Below the pieces are notes generated by a model. That model did no database searches, was not told the origin of the DNA, and saw nothing but the letters and a program-made list of their open reading frames with translations. Below are positions 1-13,500 of a DNA stretch of 64,000 nt, piece by piece. Every line of letters starts with the position of its first letter. Position 1 is the stretch's first letter. Position numbers and translations under genes: made by a program. This DNA comes from Owenia fusiformis (lineage: Eukaryota > Annelida > Polychaeta > Sabellida > Oweniidae): positions 17,128,931 to 17,192,930 of the forward strand of contig CAIIXF020000003.1 in the NCBI GenBank assembly GCA_903813345.2. Reading direction: 5' to 3'.

Positions 1-165
1 CTTGATGTTAAGCCAGTGGACCCAAGCACAATGTTAACCATCACACATCAGGCAAAGGAGTTGACCCAAACATATAAGCAAGATTAAACAATTTTGAAAA
101 TGCACCAGCAGTTGTACAAAGTAGCCACTGATGTCATTATCTGTACCCCAACAACCTTTATTATA

Positions 166-732
166 CAGGGTGGTAAAAAAATGGAAACCCTTACACCATT
201 TTCCTCATATCTTTGTCATTTTAAAAAATAACTCCCAATAACACATTTGTACATCATTCAATTTGCTACCAGCCTACTGAATTTCATGACCATCAGATTG
301 ATAGTCACACTTTTACAGCACATTAAAGAACATACCCCAGTGGCCACTTTTGCGCTGTCGGGAAACCTGTACTCCTCGTCTAAAATGTCCCTACCTGTGG
401 GGATATGGTAGAGATAGAGTATATGAGAATGACCTCAGGACAATTGCAAACCTCAAAACTGAGACCATCCGTGTCATTCAGGCCATACCTGCTGAGGAAT
501 GCATTCGGGTCATTGATAACTGTGCTGTTTTGTCTACAGCGCGATGATGGCCAAACCCGAGGCATGTTATTCAAAGTGCTGTAAAATTGTGACAATCAGT
601 CTGATGGTCATGAAATATGGTAGAGTGGTAGGAAATTGAATGATGTACAAATGTGTGAAATATCAGGGAGTAATTTTCGAGAATGACAAAGATATAAGGA
701 AAATGTAGGGTTTCCATTTTTTGACCACCCTG
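166..732. mobile_element. Internally deleted mariner-like element, 567 bp
   Basis: The left end CAGGGTGGTAAAAAAATGGA and the right end, whose reverse complement begins CAGGGTGGTCAAAAAATGGA, form long terminal inverted repeats of roughly 90 bp. TA dinucleotides flank both ends (164-165 and 733-734), as expected for Tc1/mariner target duplication. The middle keeps a short piece of transposase coding sequence on the + strand. It is best read as a deletion derivative that full-length transposase could once mobilise. TIRs and TA flanks are seen directly; the family call is inference. Confidence 0.8.
350..547 (+). pseudogene. Mariner-like transposase C-terminal remnant
   Basis: A 65-codon open stretch inside the TIR element contains VYENDLRTIANLKTETIR, then IPAEECIRVIDN. 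This resembles the C-terminal end of Tc1/mariner-type transposases, where a helix of the form NNPxTIxELKxxIR is followed by IPxExCxRVxxN. The catalytic DDE core and the N-terminal DNA-binding domain are absent, so the piece cannot encode an active transposase. Its position inside matching TIRs supports the assignment. Confidence 0.6.
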
Positions 733-832
733 TACATTCATCAACGGGCTCTGGGGCATGTACATGCTCATGAGTTTTGTTGGTTGTGTCGGCATCCTAA
801 TGTCAGACAGTTGAAAAGTAGAGATAACCAAT

Positions 833-1240
833 TTGCTGGGGAAACCAAAATTAACAGGCAAGAATTACCATAACAATGTTCAAGCATTGAGACTCCTTGT
901 TGAAGAACTTTCGAGGCAAGTAATTCATCAGGTAAACAGCTACCAGGAACTCATAGATGTTCTTAACTCTAAATTGTACAGAAAGAAAAACTACAAATGC
1001 CAGTATTTATCATGGTGCAACTTGTTAGGGCTGAAAGGTAAGGCAACTGGCTGCTCCATTTGGCTGCTGTTGACCAATCTATGCTGATCCATATTTCTTT
1101 GCTGCATGACAATATAACTAGTAAGGACTGTTCTGTCTACGAGACATGGAGAGACTTCCACAGAATGTTGTTGATGAATGTTGTTTCTCCAAGGACAGCA
1201 TATCACCCGTCATCCCATTTAGAATGGAATCTGGTTAGAT
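833..1240 (+). pseudogene. Degraded fragment of a transposon-associated multigene family (5' part)
   Basis: Broken reading frames on the + strand contain KLTGKNYHNNVQALRLLVEE and, in another frame, WLLHLAAVDQSMLIHIS. The second resembles the W-x-LHL-x-AV-x-Q motif found before the nuclease-like part of a large family of repeated animal proteins often annotated as uncharacterised. At least one frameshift separates the pieces and stops interrupt them. With the fragment at 2520-3010 it probably marks one old, decayed copy. Family identity is inference from remembered motif patterns. Confidence 0.35.
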
Positions 1241-1350
1241 GATAAAGACCACTTATTAGTACCAACAAAATGTTCTGCAAAGCAAGCCCAATGTTCTGTT
1301 TAAGAACCCCTATTCTTACCTATGAAAATGAATTATAGCAATACATGTAC

Positions 1351-1580
1351 TATCCCACATGAATCTACTTGTTTAGACTCAATCAACTGTTCTTCTGAGA
1401 AAATGAGGATTTTAGCAAGGGTGCATTGACTGAACATGGGGAAAATGCCATTGGCCATTGACTTAGAGTGGGGATACCATCAGGTATGTCCCATGTTAGG
1501 TCAATGCACCCTTGCTGAAATCCTCAATTTCTCAGAAGAACTCAATAATCTCAACAAGTAGATTTTCTTAAATGGGACAT
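1351..1580. repeat. Inverted repeat (foldback), arms about 75 bp
   Basis: The left arm around 1389-1430 (GTTCTTCTGAGAAAATGAGG) is matched by a right arm around 1500-1541 ending in TCTCAGAAGAAC. The pairing extends outward to TCCCACATGAATCTACTTG and its imperfect complement near 1555-1577. The central spacer is about 70 bp. No clean target duplication was found, so it is called a foldback rather than a named MITE. Confidence 0.65.
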
Positions 1581-2519
1581 CAATAACAATAGCTATCATT
1601 AAGCTTTCAATGGCAGTTTGCAGTCATTGAATGATGACATGTTTAGAGTGAAACAGTGAAACATTGCCTCAACTGCATTGACTTTGGTGGTGATTAATTT
1701 GAAGGACTATGAGTTAAAACGTAGTCTTACATGTAAATTTGATATATTTGGAGGAATAACAACATGTAGAAAAATTATAAATTATCTTCAAACACGACTT
1801 AAAACAGGGTGCCCCACCTACCCAAAACAATTGTCACCATAGCGACAGCAATAACAATGGAATTGATTCTAGGTCTTGTTTAATAGATTAATATTTTCTA
1901 CATTATCTGTGAAAATTTCAATGAAATTGAATAAAGTATGAAGAAAAAAGAGCAGTTGGTTACTTGCTTTCTGATCGGGCCTCGTACTCTAGCAACTTGA
2001 TACAGGGGCGTCAGAAGGATTTCGCAAGGGAGGGGGTTGACTTTTGGACATGGTTGGATCGTGCGTGAAGCGTGGATTGGGGGGGCATGCCCTCAGAAAA
2101 TTTTCAGATTTAGATCTTCTCTGATGCATTATGAACATCTCAGCACAACATTCCCAATAATACAAACAAGAGAAAATTGAGTTTAAAGAAAACTAGCTTG
2201 ACTTTGACTAAAATTCTTTGAATTTTACTAATATACATTTTGCTTTTATTCTCCCAAAGTATTTACATACTGAATGGGTTCTTTAGAAACAATGGTACAG
2301 AATAACATATGTAAATATATTAATGATAAATGAGATCTTCTATGCTTGATATACACTAAATAATGGCATAGTATCATTTGACTTTAATTAGCTCTTAAGA
2401 GCTTTCAAATTCTAGCCTAAAAAAAATCTGGGGAAGGGAGGAGGCGGTCATCCCCAGCGCCCTCCCCCTTCCAAAGCCAATGTTGATATGAAAGCTATCA
2501 AGTCATTTGAGCTGGGCCA
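1581..2519. other. Non-coding, no clear feature
   Basis: AT-rich sequence with many stops in all frames. G-rich and C-rich stretches at about 2003-2090 and 2430-2475 look like worn ends of a repeat element, but I could not define its borders. Confidence 0.4.
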
Positions 2520-3010
2520 ATGGCACCCATCCCCACCTCTATGTTTGATGAATCTGGTAAACTGAAAACATCAACAAACAAGTATGTTATGAACAGCAAA
2601 ACTGGAAGTAAAAATATCAATGTAGTATGTGACGACACTAGTGTCTTAATCCTATTGCTCCCCTACTATGAAAAACACCATCTAATTGCTTATGTTACTA
2701 TGGAGTCTGTGTCAACTTCCAACAAAATTGTCACCTCACAACTTCTTGCTGCCCGCAGCCTGACAGACTGTGACACAACATCTAGTCTTTACCGCATAGG
2801 CAAGACTAAAGCAGTTAACACCAGACTTGAAATGCTCCTTTAAGCTGGATTGGAGAAGACCACATACCAATATCTGATGGAAAGACACAGGCTTCTAAAT
2901 TCACAGCAGCCTGTTATGGTATCAATCCAGTCATCTGATGTTAGATATGCTATGTGGACCAAGAAAAATGCTGCTAGAACTACAATCATTGCCATCTTTA
3001 ATGATACCCT
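2520..3010 (+). pseudogene. Degraded PIN/XPG-nuclease-like multigene family fragment (3' part)
   Basis: A 107-codon frame contains CDDTSVLILLLPYY followed by LTDCDTTSSLYRIGKTKA. This matches the pattern DTDVLVLL ... LTGCDTTSxxxxIGKxxA of FEN1/XPG-like proteins that occur in many repeated copies in cnidarian, mollusc and fish genomes. After the stop at 2841 the similarity continues in shifted frames: DGKTQASKFTAACYG, then SSDVRYAMWTKKNAA. Stops and frameshifts make it a pseudogene. The comparison is from memory of the motif. Confidence 0.5.
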
Positions 3011-4210
3011 TCAATGATACCCTTGTTAACGGAATAAAAGCTGACACTCAATGAGCTACAATATCTTTGACAAAGGATGGTGAATTAATTTATTAATGAT
3101 AGATACAAATTTTTATGAACAGTATTTCAAACCCTTTCATCATCCAGTAACTATCTAGCCTTGCCTGTATGAAGTTAATAAGTATTCCATGTTAAGATCT
3201 ACTCAATGGCAGAATGTCCGGTAACATAACCCACTCCCCCGCTTCAAACATGGTGGCATGACCATGGGTTATATACTAAACAATTAGTGCTCAATCCTTG
3301 ATTTCTGTTTTCATGTGTTAAAATTCAAATAGTTACTTCATATAATAAAATGTATTTAAATTCATGATGGTGTTAAGGATAATTTAGTCAAAATAGACTT
3401 TTGAATGTAACCTTTTTACAAATTGCATATCGTTTAATATTAGGATTTACTGTAATAACAAATAATTTTTTTCTCTTAAATTATTTAAGACAGAAGCTTT
3501 TCATTTTAACACCATCCCAAACATGTTTCAAGTCATATCTATGAATAATTTGAGATCACAATTACGCTTCGTTCAAATTTTATGCCTTCAAAACATAGTG
3601 ACCCCTTGGAATATATGTGATATCAGGGGGGATAAATGACCAGTACTCTGTAAATATGAAATTTTAGGTAAGGAAAAAAAATAGACATGCTATTAAGGAT
3701 ATATAACAGGTTATACTAGATGGCTTGAGTTAAAGACTTTGCTCAAGATCATTTTAAAAAAATTCCTTAATTAAAAGGGTATTTCATAGGGGGCGCCACC
3801 TATACAAGGCTGTACAAAATTTTGCCCACCAGTGCCAAACCGGCACAGTTCTGATTTTGAAAGTCAATAACATATAGATGAAGAAAATACAAAGATATAG
3901 CATACATCCTAGAAAGCAACCAGCTCCATCGATTCCGCAGGACTATATACTATAGTTAGTGGTTAAATATTATTGCATCATCAAGCAAAACTCACTGAAT
4001 ATTTTGCCATCTTTAGACAGTCTTCAATACCAATCGGATATTTTACTATTCCCCATATTTCGAATGAAGCACAAATAAGGGCAATATTTGAAAAACCAAA
4101 TGAAACCCATTTTGATACTTTGACCATGTATGTCAGGGCTAGGAAAGACAGGGCCGTAAGATATTCTCATGATGAACAAACGCTGATACAACTGTAGGTC
4201 TTTGGTCTGT
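3011..4210. other. Non-coding, no gene recognised
   Basis: AT-rich, with stops in all frames except a 74-codon open stretch at 3973-4197 that has no recognised similarity and no matching splice context. The missing MRPL38 exon that should precede 4583 was looked for here and not found. Confidence 0.4.
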
Positions 4211-4506
4211 CTTCCAGGATTAATTATGTGAATTACAATGGTACATATACGGTTTATACCCAAGAGATATTGTTGCTTAACTTTGGTGGTAAAAAAAATA
4301 CAATACAATATGATACAATAGATAAGGACAATTTTAAAATGTTCATTATTTGTTATTTGTCTTCCAGGATTAATTATGTGAATTACAATGGTACATATAC
4401 GGTTTATACCCAAGAGATATTGTTGCTTAACTTTGGTGGTAAACAAAATACAATACAATATGATACAATAGATAAGGACAATTTTAAAATGTTCAATATT
4501 TGTTAA
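4211..4506 (+). repeat. Direct tandem duplication, unit 150 bp, two copies
   Basis: CTTCCAGGATTAATTATGTG begins at 4211 and again at 4361, and the following roughly 145 bp are nearly identical. Each copy contains a short TACAATACAATATGATACAA stretch. The unit length is divisible by three, so open frames run through both strands without being genes. It ends about 75 bp before a MRPL38 exon. Confidence 0.9.
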
Positions 4507-4582
4507 GCAAACATATTAAAAATAAACTTCATAATGCAATCCAAACACGTAAACAAAACCGAATACCTGTATTTACTTGTAG

Positions 4583-7500
4583 TGGTAATATCCCTGGCAA
4601 TGCAGTTCAAGATGGCGAGACTTTATGTGATTATCTCCAACCTTTCCCTCCTAAAGGTGTTGGCTACCAGAGGCTTGTCTTCATCCTTTACAAGCAGGAA
4701 AAAAAGCTTGATTTCAGCAATGAAAAACGACCAGACAGATGGTGAGTAGATAAAAACAATAGTCTAAATTTCATAACAGAAAATCGTCAGTGTACAATTA
4801 GCTTAAGAGTCAAAGCAGCAAAAGACGACCAGACAAACGGTGAGGAAAGAGAAGTAATATGAAATAGCCTAAATTCCATAATATGGTCAGTATACATTCG
4901 CTTAAAAATCAAAGCATTAAGTTTAACATGAAATAAAGGTAGAACTTTTGGCATTTTAAGAAATAAAGCAGAAACGCTTGTAAACGTGTATTTAAAATGT
5001 TATCTTCAGCTGAACTCTATCATTATAAATAAATATGTGATAAATAAAAAAATGCAGGTGTTAAATGAAAGTGCCTGTAATTTTCATTTTCATGAAAAAC
5101 ATCAATTAAATACTGTAACTCAAATTCTAGACACAAGTTGAATAACTCAAAATCTAGGCACAAGTTGGTGTTGCTAATTTAATTAACAAATGAAATAATT
5201 AGTTCTGTCGAGACCTTTTGCGTCATTCACTCATGTTTTTATTAACATCATAGTGTCAACAACTACCACTTAGTCTCCCATCTATCCTGTGCCTAGTGTT
5301 CCAAGATGAAGTTTCGAAAAGTTCATCAAAGTTATTATATCATCTCAACCCATGTACAGGTACATACTTTATTTTCTCAATATTTCCACACAAATCACCT
5401 TGATTTTCTTCATAGTAAAAAATTGCCCCCTTGCTTATTATTTCTTGGTTAAGTTTACATTTGATTCTAGCTACACCATTTGTATCTAATATTACCCGCA
5501 CTCAGAGTCTAGTTATAAACTACCCTCTGCCTAGTACAGACTATATGACAGTTTAACAGCCCTGCCTGAACCACTGGTGCCATGACAGCCCAGGTCATAA
5601 ATCAATTCAAACCTATCACGCTGACTGTTTCTCAACCAATCAGCTAGCTGGAAGGATCTTGTGCCAAATGCGTGCTCATTAACTATACGATAATGTCAGA
5701 GAAAATGACCATATATAGAGAGCCATTCGTATTTCGATAAGTAACTCTGATTGGCTCGATGAGTTCAGAGATTAGTTGTTAACTGAAAGAGTGAAGCGAA
5801 GTCCATATATAGAGAGCCATTCGTATTACGACGACTAACTCTGATTGAGTTCAGAGATTAGTTGTTAACTGAAAGAGTGAAGACGAAGCTCTCTTTTAAG
5901 AAGCGAAGTCGAATGTATGCAAAGGGTAATCTAACATTGTAATCCAACATTCTGTTTGATACTGACCATGTTCATTCCAAGAAGAACTTCCTATTTCATA
6001 AGACTGAATGGTAACTCATAAAATCAACAGACTAGGATAAAAAACTTATTATCTGTAATTATTGCAGCTTGAAAAAAGTGACTGATTTATTAAAATATGT
6101 TAAATTTGATGGGATGATGGAGACTATTTGCTAGCAATGTTTTTTTACAATTGAACTGCGAACGCAAAGTCCACGAACCAATAGAGTAGTGTATAGTGCG
6201 CATACAAAACAAGCGATAATTAGTCTACTTCAGATACTCGATCAGCTTTAGAGCTGTGTTTAGAACGGAAGATTTGCAATTTCACTTTGGTGGCAACAGG
6301 AATCATTATGGTCATGCCTTTTGAATACTATCCTGGCAATTTTGATTTTGATGCACAGTATTATACTTTCTGAAGAAAATGATGTACACATGTATGTCAT
6401 CCATGTTTTAGCTGCAAATATCTTATGAAACGAGCATGTTTAAAATATGTATCATAGAAAACCAGCTGTATAACTATCAATGGCATAGTACACGATGATG
6501 TGTAGTCTAAGTAACGGACTAAGTAAACACTGTAACCGAATGATTGTTTTATGCGAGAAAACTACATGCATTTGTATAGGCAATTTACATGTACAGGTTT
6601 CCGTTTCAATTTTATATGCATTGCTTAAAGTCTCCATTAGTCATAAAACTACTCCTTGGATTTAAGATGTTTCTTGTGTTATTCTGATAAATAGATAAAT
6701 GTTGCAGATAACAAGTTGATATAATTGTTTTACTAATGGAGCCTTGTTAAAAGAACAAAATCACCACACAAATTGGGCCTCATTGGCTGTCATATACAAT
6801 TTTAATGGTCACAGACGGTCATAACATTAAAGACACTAAAAAGTGCATTGAAGTATAGCTAGTTCTAGTCCAAATTAATTGAGTTGTTTTCGAAAAATGA
6901 GAGACCTCCCCGAAGTTGCAGTAAGAGACACCAGTTCATAACAAGTAATAATTAAAGCAGTTTTTTATGTGGTTTTTATTGAAATATAATCATTGCATTG
7001 GGTTTTGGTAAACAAGACTCAGTGATTATCATTCACACTATTTTTAGACAACAGCATGAAAGTAAATTGAAAGATGATACTTTGTTCTCATCGAATTTTC
7101 ATGCACATAGTAATTTTGATTCCTCTCTGAGTCCCATGCAATGTATAATCAAGATATGCTGTGAAATGATACTAAAACAGCAAATCTGTAAACCCGAACA
7201 CCTAATCCAAACACCTCCCAATTTGAACACTTTTTTCTGGGACCATTATTTCGTTCCATTAATCCCATGGTTAAAGAAACTTTGAAATGTGAACACCTTC
7301 CAATGTGAGCATTGAACAGTCATATTTGAAAAATAACCTGTTTAAGCACTTTTCCCAAAATTCCTCAAATAATTTTTTCTAATAATCGCTGTAGATCAGA
7401 TTATCACATAAAAAAACATTTTTTTAAAGTTATTCGAGAACTGATGTTAGTTAGCTTCTGATCTAGTTGTTCAGTCTGTGGACTTTTGTAGGGCCTATGA

Positions 7501-10500
7501 TCTGATCTAGATGTTCTGTTTATGGTTCAAATACTGTAGATTGGGTTAATTTGGCGCCCGCTTTAATTTGGCGAATTTGGCGAAATTGAATAATTCGCCA
7601 ATATAAATCTTCGCCAAAATTTTGAATAATCCCCGGGAATTATCTACGGTATTTCGTCCAGTGTATTGAGGTCACTCCAGGTTTAGTTTTTTCCAAAAAT
7701 ATGAAAAAATGTCTCTCATAAATTGGCTCAGAACTGGTCGGTCACTCATTAATACTCAGGGAAAAACTAGAAAGGAAAAGCGCGGTATAGAAGCAGCATC
7801 GATCAAGGTGCAAAATGTAAAGGATGATCTCACAAAAATGTACAAACGTGGTGAATATCGCCAGTGGTCCTCAAAAGAAAAAATGAACATAGCCAAACAT
7901 GTCCATTTACATGGTAATTTGCAAACAGCGCGTAAGTTTAACATTGCATTAACATTTTTTTGCTTATCCGCCAAATTAAGTAGCCGCCAATATGCCAAAA
8001 ATGGCAAAGTCGCCAAATTAAGTAGCGCCAAATTAACCCAATCTACAGTATACCTCATACATGTTTTGCTTCTTCAGCTTTTTCTTGTTGTCTAAAAGAA
8101 AGGACCTATTGTGCCCAGGACTTATAGATGATCGGGCTTAGATGTTTTGTTAATGGTATAGTTATACCTCCAGTATGTGTTGTCTTTCAGCATTAGCCTA
8201 CAAGAGAGGACCTTTTGTACGCAGGACTTCTACAGGGCATATGAGGATGATTTGACTCCTGTTGGACTCAGCTTCTTTCAGACTCAATGGGAAAAGAATG
8301 TCACGGAGGTCTACCATAATATATTAGGTAGGACTTTTTCAACCTCTGTTATATAAAGACCTGTACCCGCATTCGAATTCCCCGACACCTCCCCCCCTTG
8401 ACATAAATTCTTTCAAAATCATGCAGTTTTCACCATTCTGAGCACCTTCCAAGTGATTTTGGCCATTTTGGAGCCAAAATTGTTTAAATTGGACCCCCCT
8501 TAGATTTTTTTGAATTGAACCTCCTTGGCAAATCCTTGCTACAGCCCTGTATACTGTATAAGTGGTATTTAATCCGAGTGGTTAATTTTCCGAATGGTCT
8601 AATTTCATCATTTTCCTAATTTTAAATTTTCTTAATGACAAGAAACCTCCCATTGGATGACATTAAAAGAAAATATTTCCAACATTTAATTTTCCGAACC
8701 TGGCAAAAATTAGGAAAAAGGCAAATTAAATGATTAGGCAAAATGACCACTTATACAGTATATGTATGGTTAGGTGCGGTGGTTCAAACCATTTATTTAG
8801 TTAGTAGATCTATGGTTTGAACATAAAAATAAAAGAATAAAAGCTCTGAAGGTTTGATTATTATCCCATCGAACGAAGTTCGGAGGGATATAGGGAACGC
8901 CTCTGTCCGTCCGTCCGTCCGTACGTCCGTCGGTACCGTCCGTACGTACATCCGTCCGTCCGGGCAATAACTCAAATACCGTTGGCCCGATTTTGTTCAT
9001 ATTTTGTACACATATACCCTATGGGGGTAGAAGTTCTGCTCGAAAGCCAATTTTCAAAATGGCCGCTCATTTAAAAATGGCGGCCATTTCAGTGCCGATT
9101 TTACAGTAATTTAGGTGTAATACGTAAAACTGTAATAGCAATATGTTTTAAATGTAAAAAAATTATATAGGACATTAATAAAGCTAGAAATGTAGATATT
9201 AAAGAAGCACATGGCAGCCATCTTGAAAAATGGCGGCCTTTACTCGTTATTTTACGATTTTTGCTGTAACTCGAAAAGTAGTGGCGCGATTTTGTTCATA
9301 TTTGGTGTGTGAATACTACAAGCATGGCACACTGTCTAATGACACTTTTGGTAGAAGGTGGCCATTTTGAAAAATGGCTGCCATTTTTGCTATATACTTT
9401 GTTTGTAAATATGCCAGCCATGGCTGTTCGATGGGATTTGCTACGCTTTGGCGTTGCTGCGGTCTAGTATTTACAAGAATTAAAGCTCAGATGTTTCATG
9501 AATGGAAGTTTTAACATTTGCTTTCATCTTTTGAGAGTATTATCTTTGAGTATACATGTATTTTTTTTGGATCAAAGCTCAAAACTCATAACTGAGTAAT
9601 TTGTGCCGAATATAAGCTTTCACACGGTACTTACTCACTGGGGCGTATCGAAACCAAAACGCCCCGCAAAACCATTAAGAATTTCAAACCTACCCTTTCT
9701 TTGGAAAATCAATGATTGTGAGTCTCATAGTACACCGTTTTTCTTCAAAATTGTTCTATGAAAACCCTTACAGAAATACCTTTCAGCCGAGACATTGCTT
9801 TTGTGTACACTGTACAGAGTATAGAGAATATTTTTCCAGAAGGAAATTTGTAGCCTTGAATAACCTTTGAGTATACTTTCAGAAATGAAAGCCCCAGAGT
9901 TTGAGTATGACTGGCCTGTTGAGTACCATCCTAAACAAAAGAAATATCCACTGAGGGAACCTTTCAATAAGTGAGTATTTCACAATGTCTTTTAAAGATT
10001 TTTATCTCATGTTTAACAGCATTAAGATGTACATACAATGACGATACAACATAGCAAGGTTTTTAAATTACAATACAATACAATGCAATGCAATAATACA
10101 ATACTTTACAGGTTTTGTGCCAAGGACACTTAATCCTACAAGTATACTGTAGAATATTTTGCCAACAATACCACAGTTTTCGTTTAACATCGGAGCCCTA
10201 TTTTGCTTAGTGGATTGATTAAAAATTTTCAGGAAAATTTCTCAGTAAGAAAATCTAGAAGTGATTAATTCCTTTTTGGCATGGTGGGTAATATCGTCAT
10301 TTTAAATGATTCTGGGTTCAAAAACAGTTTTGGTTCCTTCTCATTCATCAAAATTAGCACAAGTACGTATATCTTTAATGTGATGTTCTTTTTTCCCTGA
10401 TGAACCTACAGTGATTGTCGACATTAGGGTCAAACATGACATCACAATCAGATTATCAGAACCTTAGATGCACTTGAAAATATTACTTCAATTTCAATTG

Positions 10501-13500
10501 CAGAATTAAGTCTGAATTTTCCTTTAGAAATCGAAACAATTCTAGAACTCTGTCTCTCGCTAGATCTGATTCTGCCTATGAATTGAATTTCTATAGAAAA
10601 AAGACCATAATTTATGTTATGTCAATTTAACAGTTTACATAATGATAACTGTTAAAGTGACATGACTTTTCGCTTTGGAAAAATCATTAAGATTTGTCAG
10701 TAGTAGATGATATTCCAGTTCGAATTCTTACAATCTATTTGAGGTTGAATGACTGAAATTGTGTAATGCAAAATATGATATCGCATCTTTAAATGATAAT
10801 AATTAACTGATAAATACATAGCAATTAGAGATTTGTGACGTTTCATGCCTGCCATTTCGCCCACACATATAAATGCCCATATCATTTGCCTCTCATTATT
10901 AACAAATCCTCAGTGTAATTCATTTGTTATTTGCCACTATGGAGATTGAACGCTGATAATAATCATGTTCGAACTTTTATCAAACAATGGAGATATTGGT
11001 TTGCTGTTTCTTTTAATATGATCTCCTCACTTGTCAATAGAATAATTGTCTGCTGAAGACACAAAACATTTTTTACTTTCCTTTCTTTTTTTTCTTTTTT
11101 ACTTTCCCGCCCTCCCCATACCCATGAACAAAACAATGACTGAACTGCGTGAATGATACTAAACTTATTTCAAGTAAATCAAAACAGGTCAAATACTTAC
11201 TTTATGAAAATAACCTAACTACAGTATAGAGTTTCAGAAATCAGGCTTGTTATAAGTTTCAATCTCACTAGTATAACTCTTGATTGTATGTCAGCTAATG
11301 TGACAACCACCCCCCCCCCCCATCCTCTTCCCAAATTACCACCAATAGCCATCTATATGATCAATATAATTAATCCCCTAATGTAACTTTGCATGTAACT
11401 GCCTAGGCGATTGGTAGTAGATATTATGTGTATATTTGATTGCGGAAGAAAATAAATACTGTAATGCTCCTGTGCACGCTCGCCCGATGAGCTGTAGTAC
11501 ACAACAAGCCAGATACTAGACATGAAACATCAATGCCCCTTACAGGAATCCAACCTAAGTCCCCTCCACTCAGAGTCTGGCACTTTGGTCAGAGGAGTGA
11601 GCCAATACAGCTGAGACTGTAGTAGCGATTTGCGATTGAGGGTCATATGTTAAAAATTGTTGCCATGAATCAGCATTAAGCTAAAGATATTACCATTAAC
11701 ATCAAAGATCTTTTTGAAAAATCTAAAAAAAATTGTTTATATTTCATAACTATATACCTGATCAGTGACATTGCTTCTGTTTTGCTTTTAAATATTATCA
11801 CCAATCATATTGCCACAGTTAGAATTGAAAATTACTTGGCTGTAATAGTGATTATAGATACCAGACTTTTATCAATTATCCTGCTCTTATATAAATCAGG
11901 GGGTTGTTAACAGAAACTTCGTAAAGGACCAGGTATAGTATGGCACGTGATTTTAGACAGTCATATCTTTTACCATGAGTACTTTTTCAATATATATATG
12001 ACATTTCTCATTAACACAATACTGGTATGTTATCTTTCAAGTAAATTCTCAAGGATAATAAAAATATCAATCAGACAATTAGGAAAATTGTGAATAGGGA
12101 CCCATGACATCATTTTTTCAAACTTATTAACACAAAAGAGGATCTTTTTTATTATTTTTATTGCATGAAAAGATTATTCAACAAGGGGTCTAAAACTTCT
12201 TCAAAAGTAGAATGGTATTGAAAATCTTGTTTTGAAGATATCAATTTCGATGACCAAAATTATGCTGAAAATAATTGATATCATGAGTTTTCCCTTTGGG
12301 GAAATAACATGGGAAATGTGGTTTATAACTTTCTTGCATTCTGAATACTCATTCCCTTTTCAGAAGTTTTTAATTGTAGATGAAATCTTTGATATATTAA
12401 TTGAGAAAAAGAAGATCCTCTTTTTAGAAAAAAAGTCTAACATTTTTAAGTAAGTCACTAGGTTGGGTCGTAATCCATAATTTTTTTGATTGATATTTTT
12501 ACTATCACAAGGACTTCACTTGAAAGTAAATATATTCTTTTAATAAAACCACTGAATTTATGGCCAGAATGTATTCATGGTGTAAGATAAGACTGTCCAA
12601 ATCACTTGCCATACTATATTTGGTCCTTTATGAATTTGTAATCAATTGTTGTAACCATGGATACAATGAGGTGAAGTGAGAGAATAATTTCTGTTAATAG
12701 CCCTCAGATAATTATTTTGTTTTTCAAATGTATTTGAATTTCGATAATTGTTTTGTTTTTGATAACAAAAAAAGATGAGATAAAGTGAGTTATTTCATAA
12801 CATAGTATATTTGAATTTCGATAATTATTTTGTTATGTCCCCACCACAAAGTGTGGGGCTATATTGTTGGCCTAGGCACGTTCGTATGTCTGTCCATCCA
12901 CCTGTCTGTATGTCCGACAGTTCTCTCCAAAATCGCTACAGATATCACCTTTAAATTTCAGGGATAACTTATGAGTGGATACAGATGAGGTAGAAATTTT
13001 TTTGACACGATACCTACTTTCTGTTGACCATTTTGAAGTCAAATGCTATTTTGTCTGCCAACTTTAAAAAAGGCTTCACAGTTGCTTTAAAACTTTAACA
13101 TCTTCTTTAACTCACTTCATTCTACATCTGATTAGTTATGGGACATGTCTTGAATGTCTTAAGAAAAGTCAGGGAACGATAATACTTTCTACAATATTAC
13201 TGTAGATTGGGTTAATTTGGCGCTACTTAATTTGGCGATTTTGCCATTTTTGGCATATTGGCGGCTATTAAATTTGGCGGATATGCAAAAAAATGTTAAT
13301 GGAATGTTAAACTTACGCGCTGTTTGCGAATTACCATGTAAATGGGCATGTTTGGCTATGTTCATTTTTTCTTTTGAGGACCACTGGCGATATTCACCAC
13401 GTTTGTACATTTTTGTGAGATCCTTTACATTTTACACCTCAATCGATCCTGCTACTTTTCCCTGAGTATAAATGAGTGACTGACCAGTTCTGAGCCAATT

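Noticed and set aside
3973-4197. Missing upstream exon of MRPL38
   Set aside because: The translation does not resemble the PEBP domain of MRPL38 and lacks a donor in the required phase.
7709-8095. Independent small gene of 128 codons
   Set aside because: The frame lies inside a TA-flanked TIR element and runs out through its right end; it is a transposon remnant.
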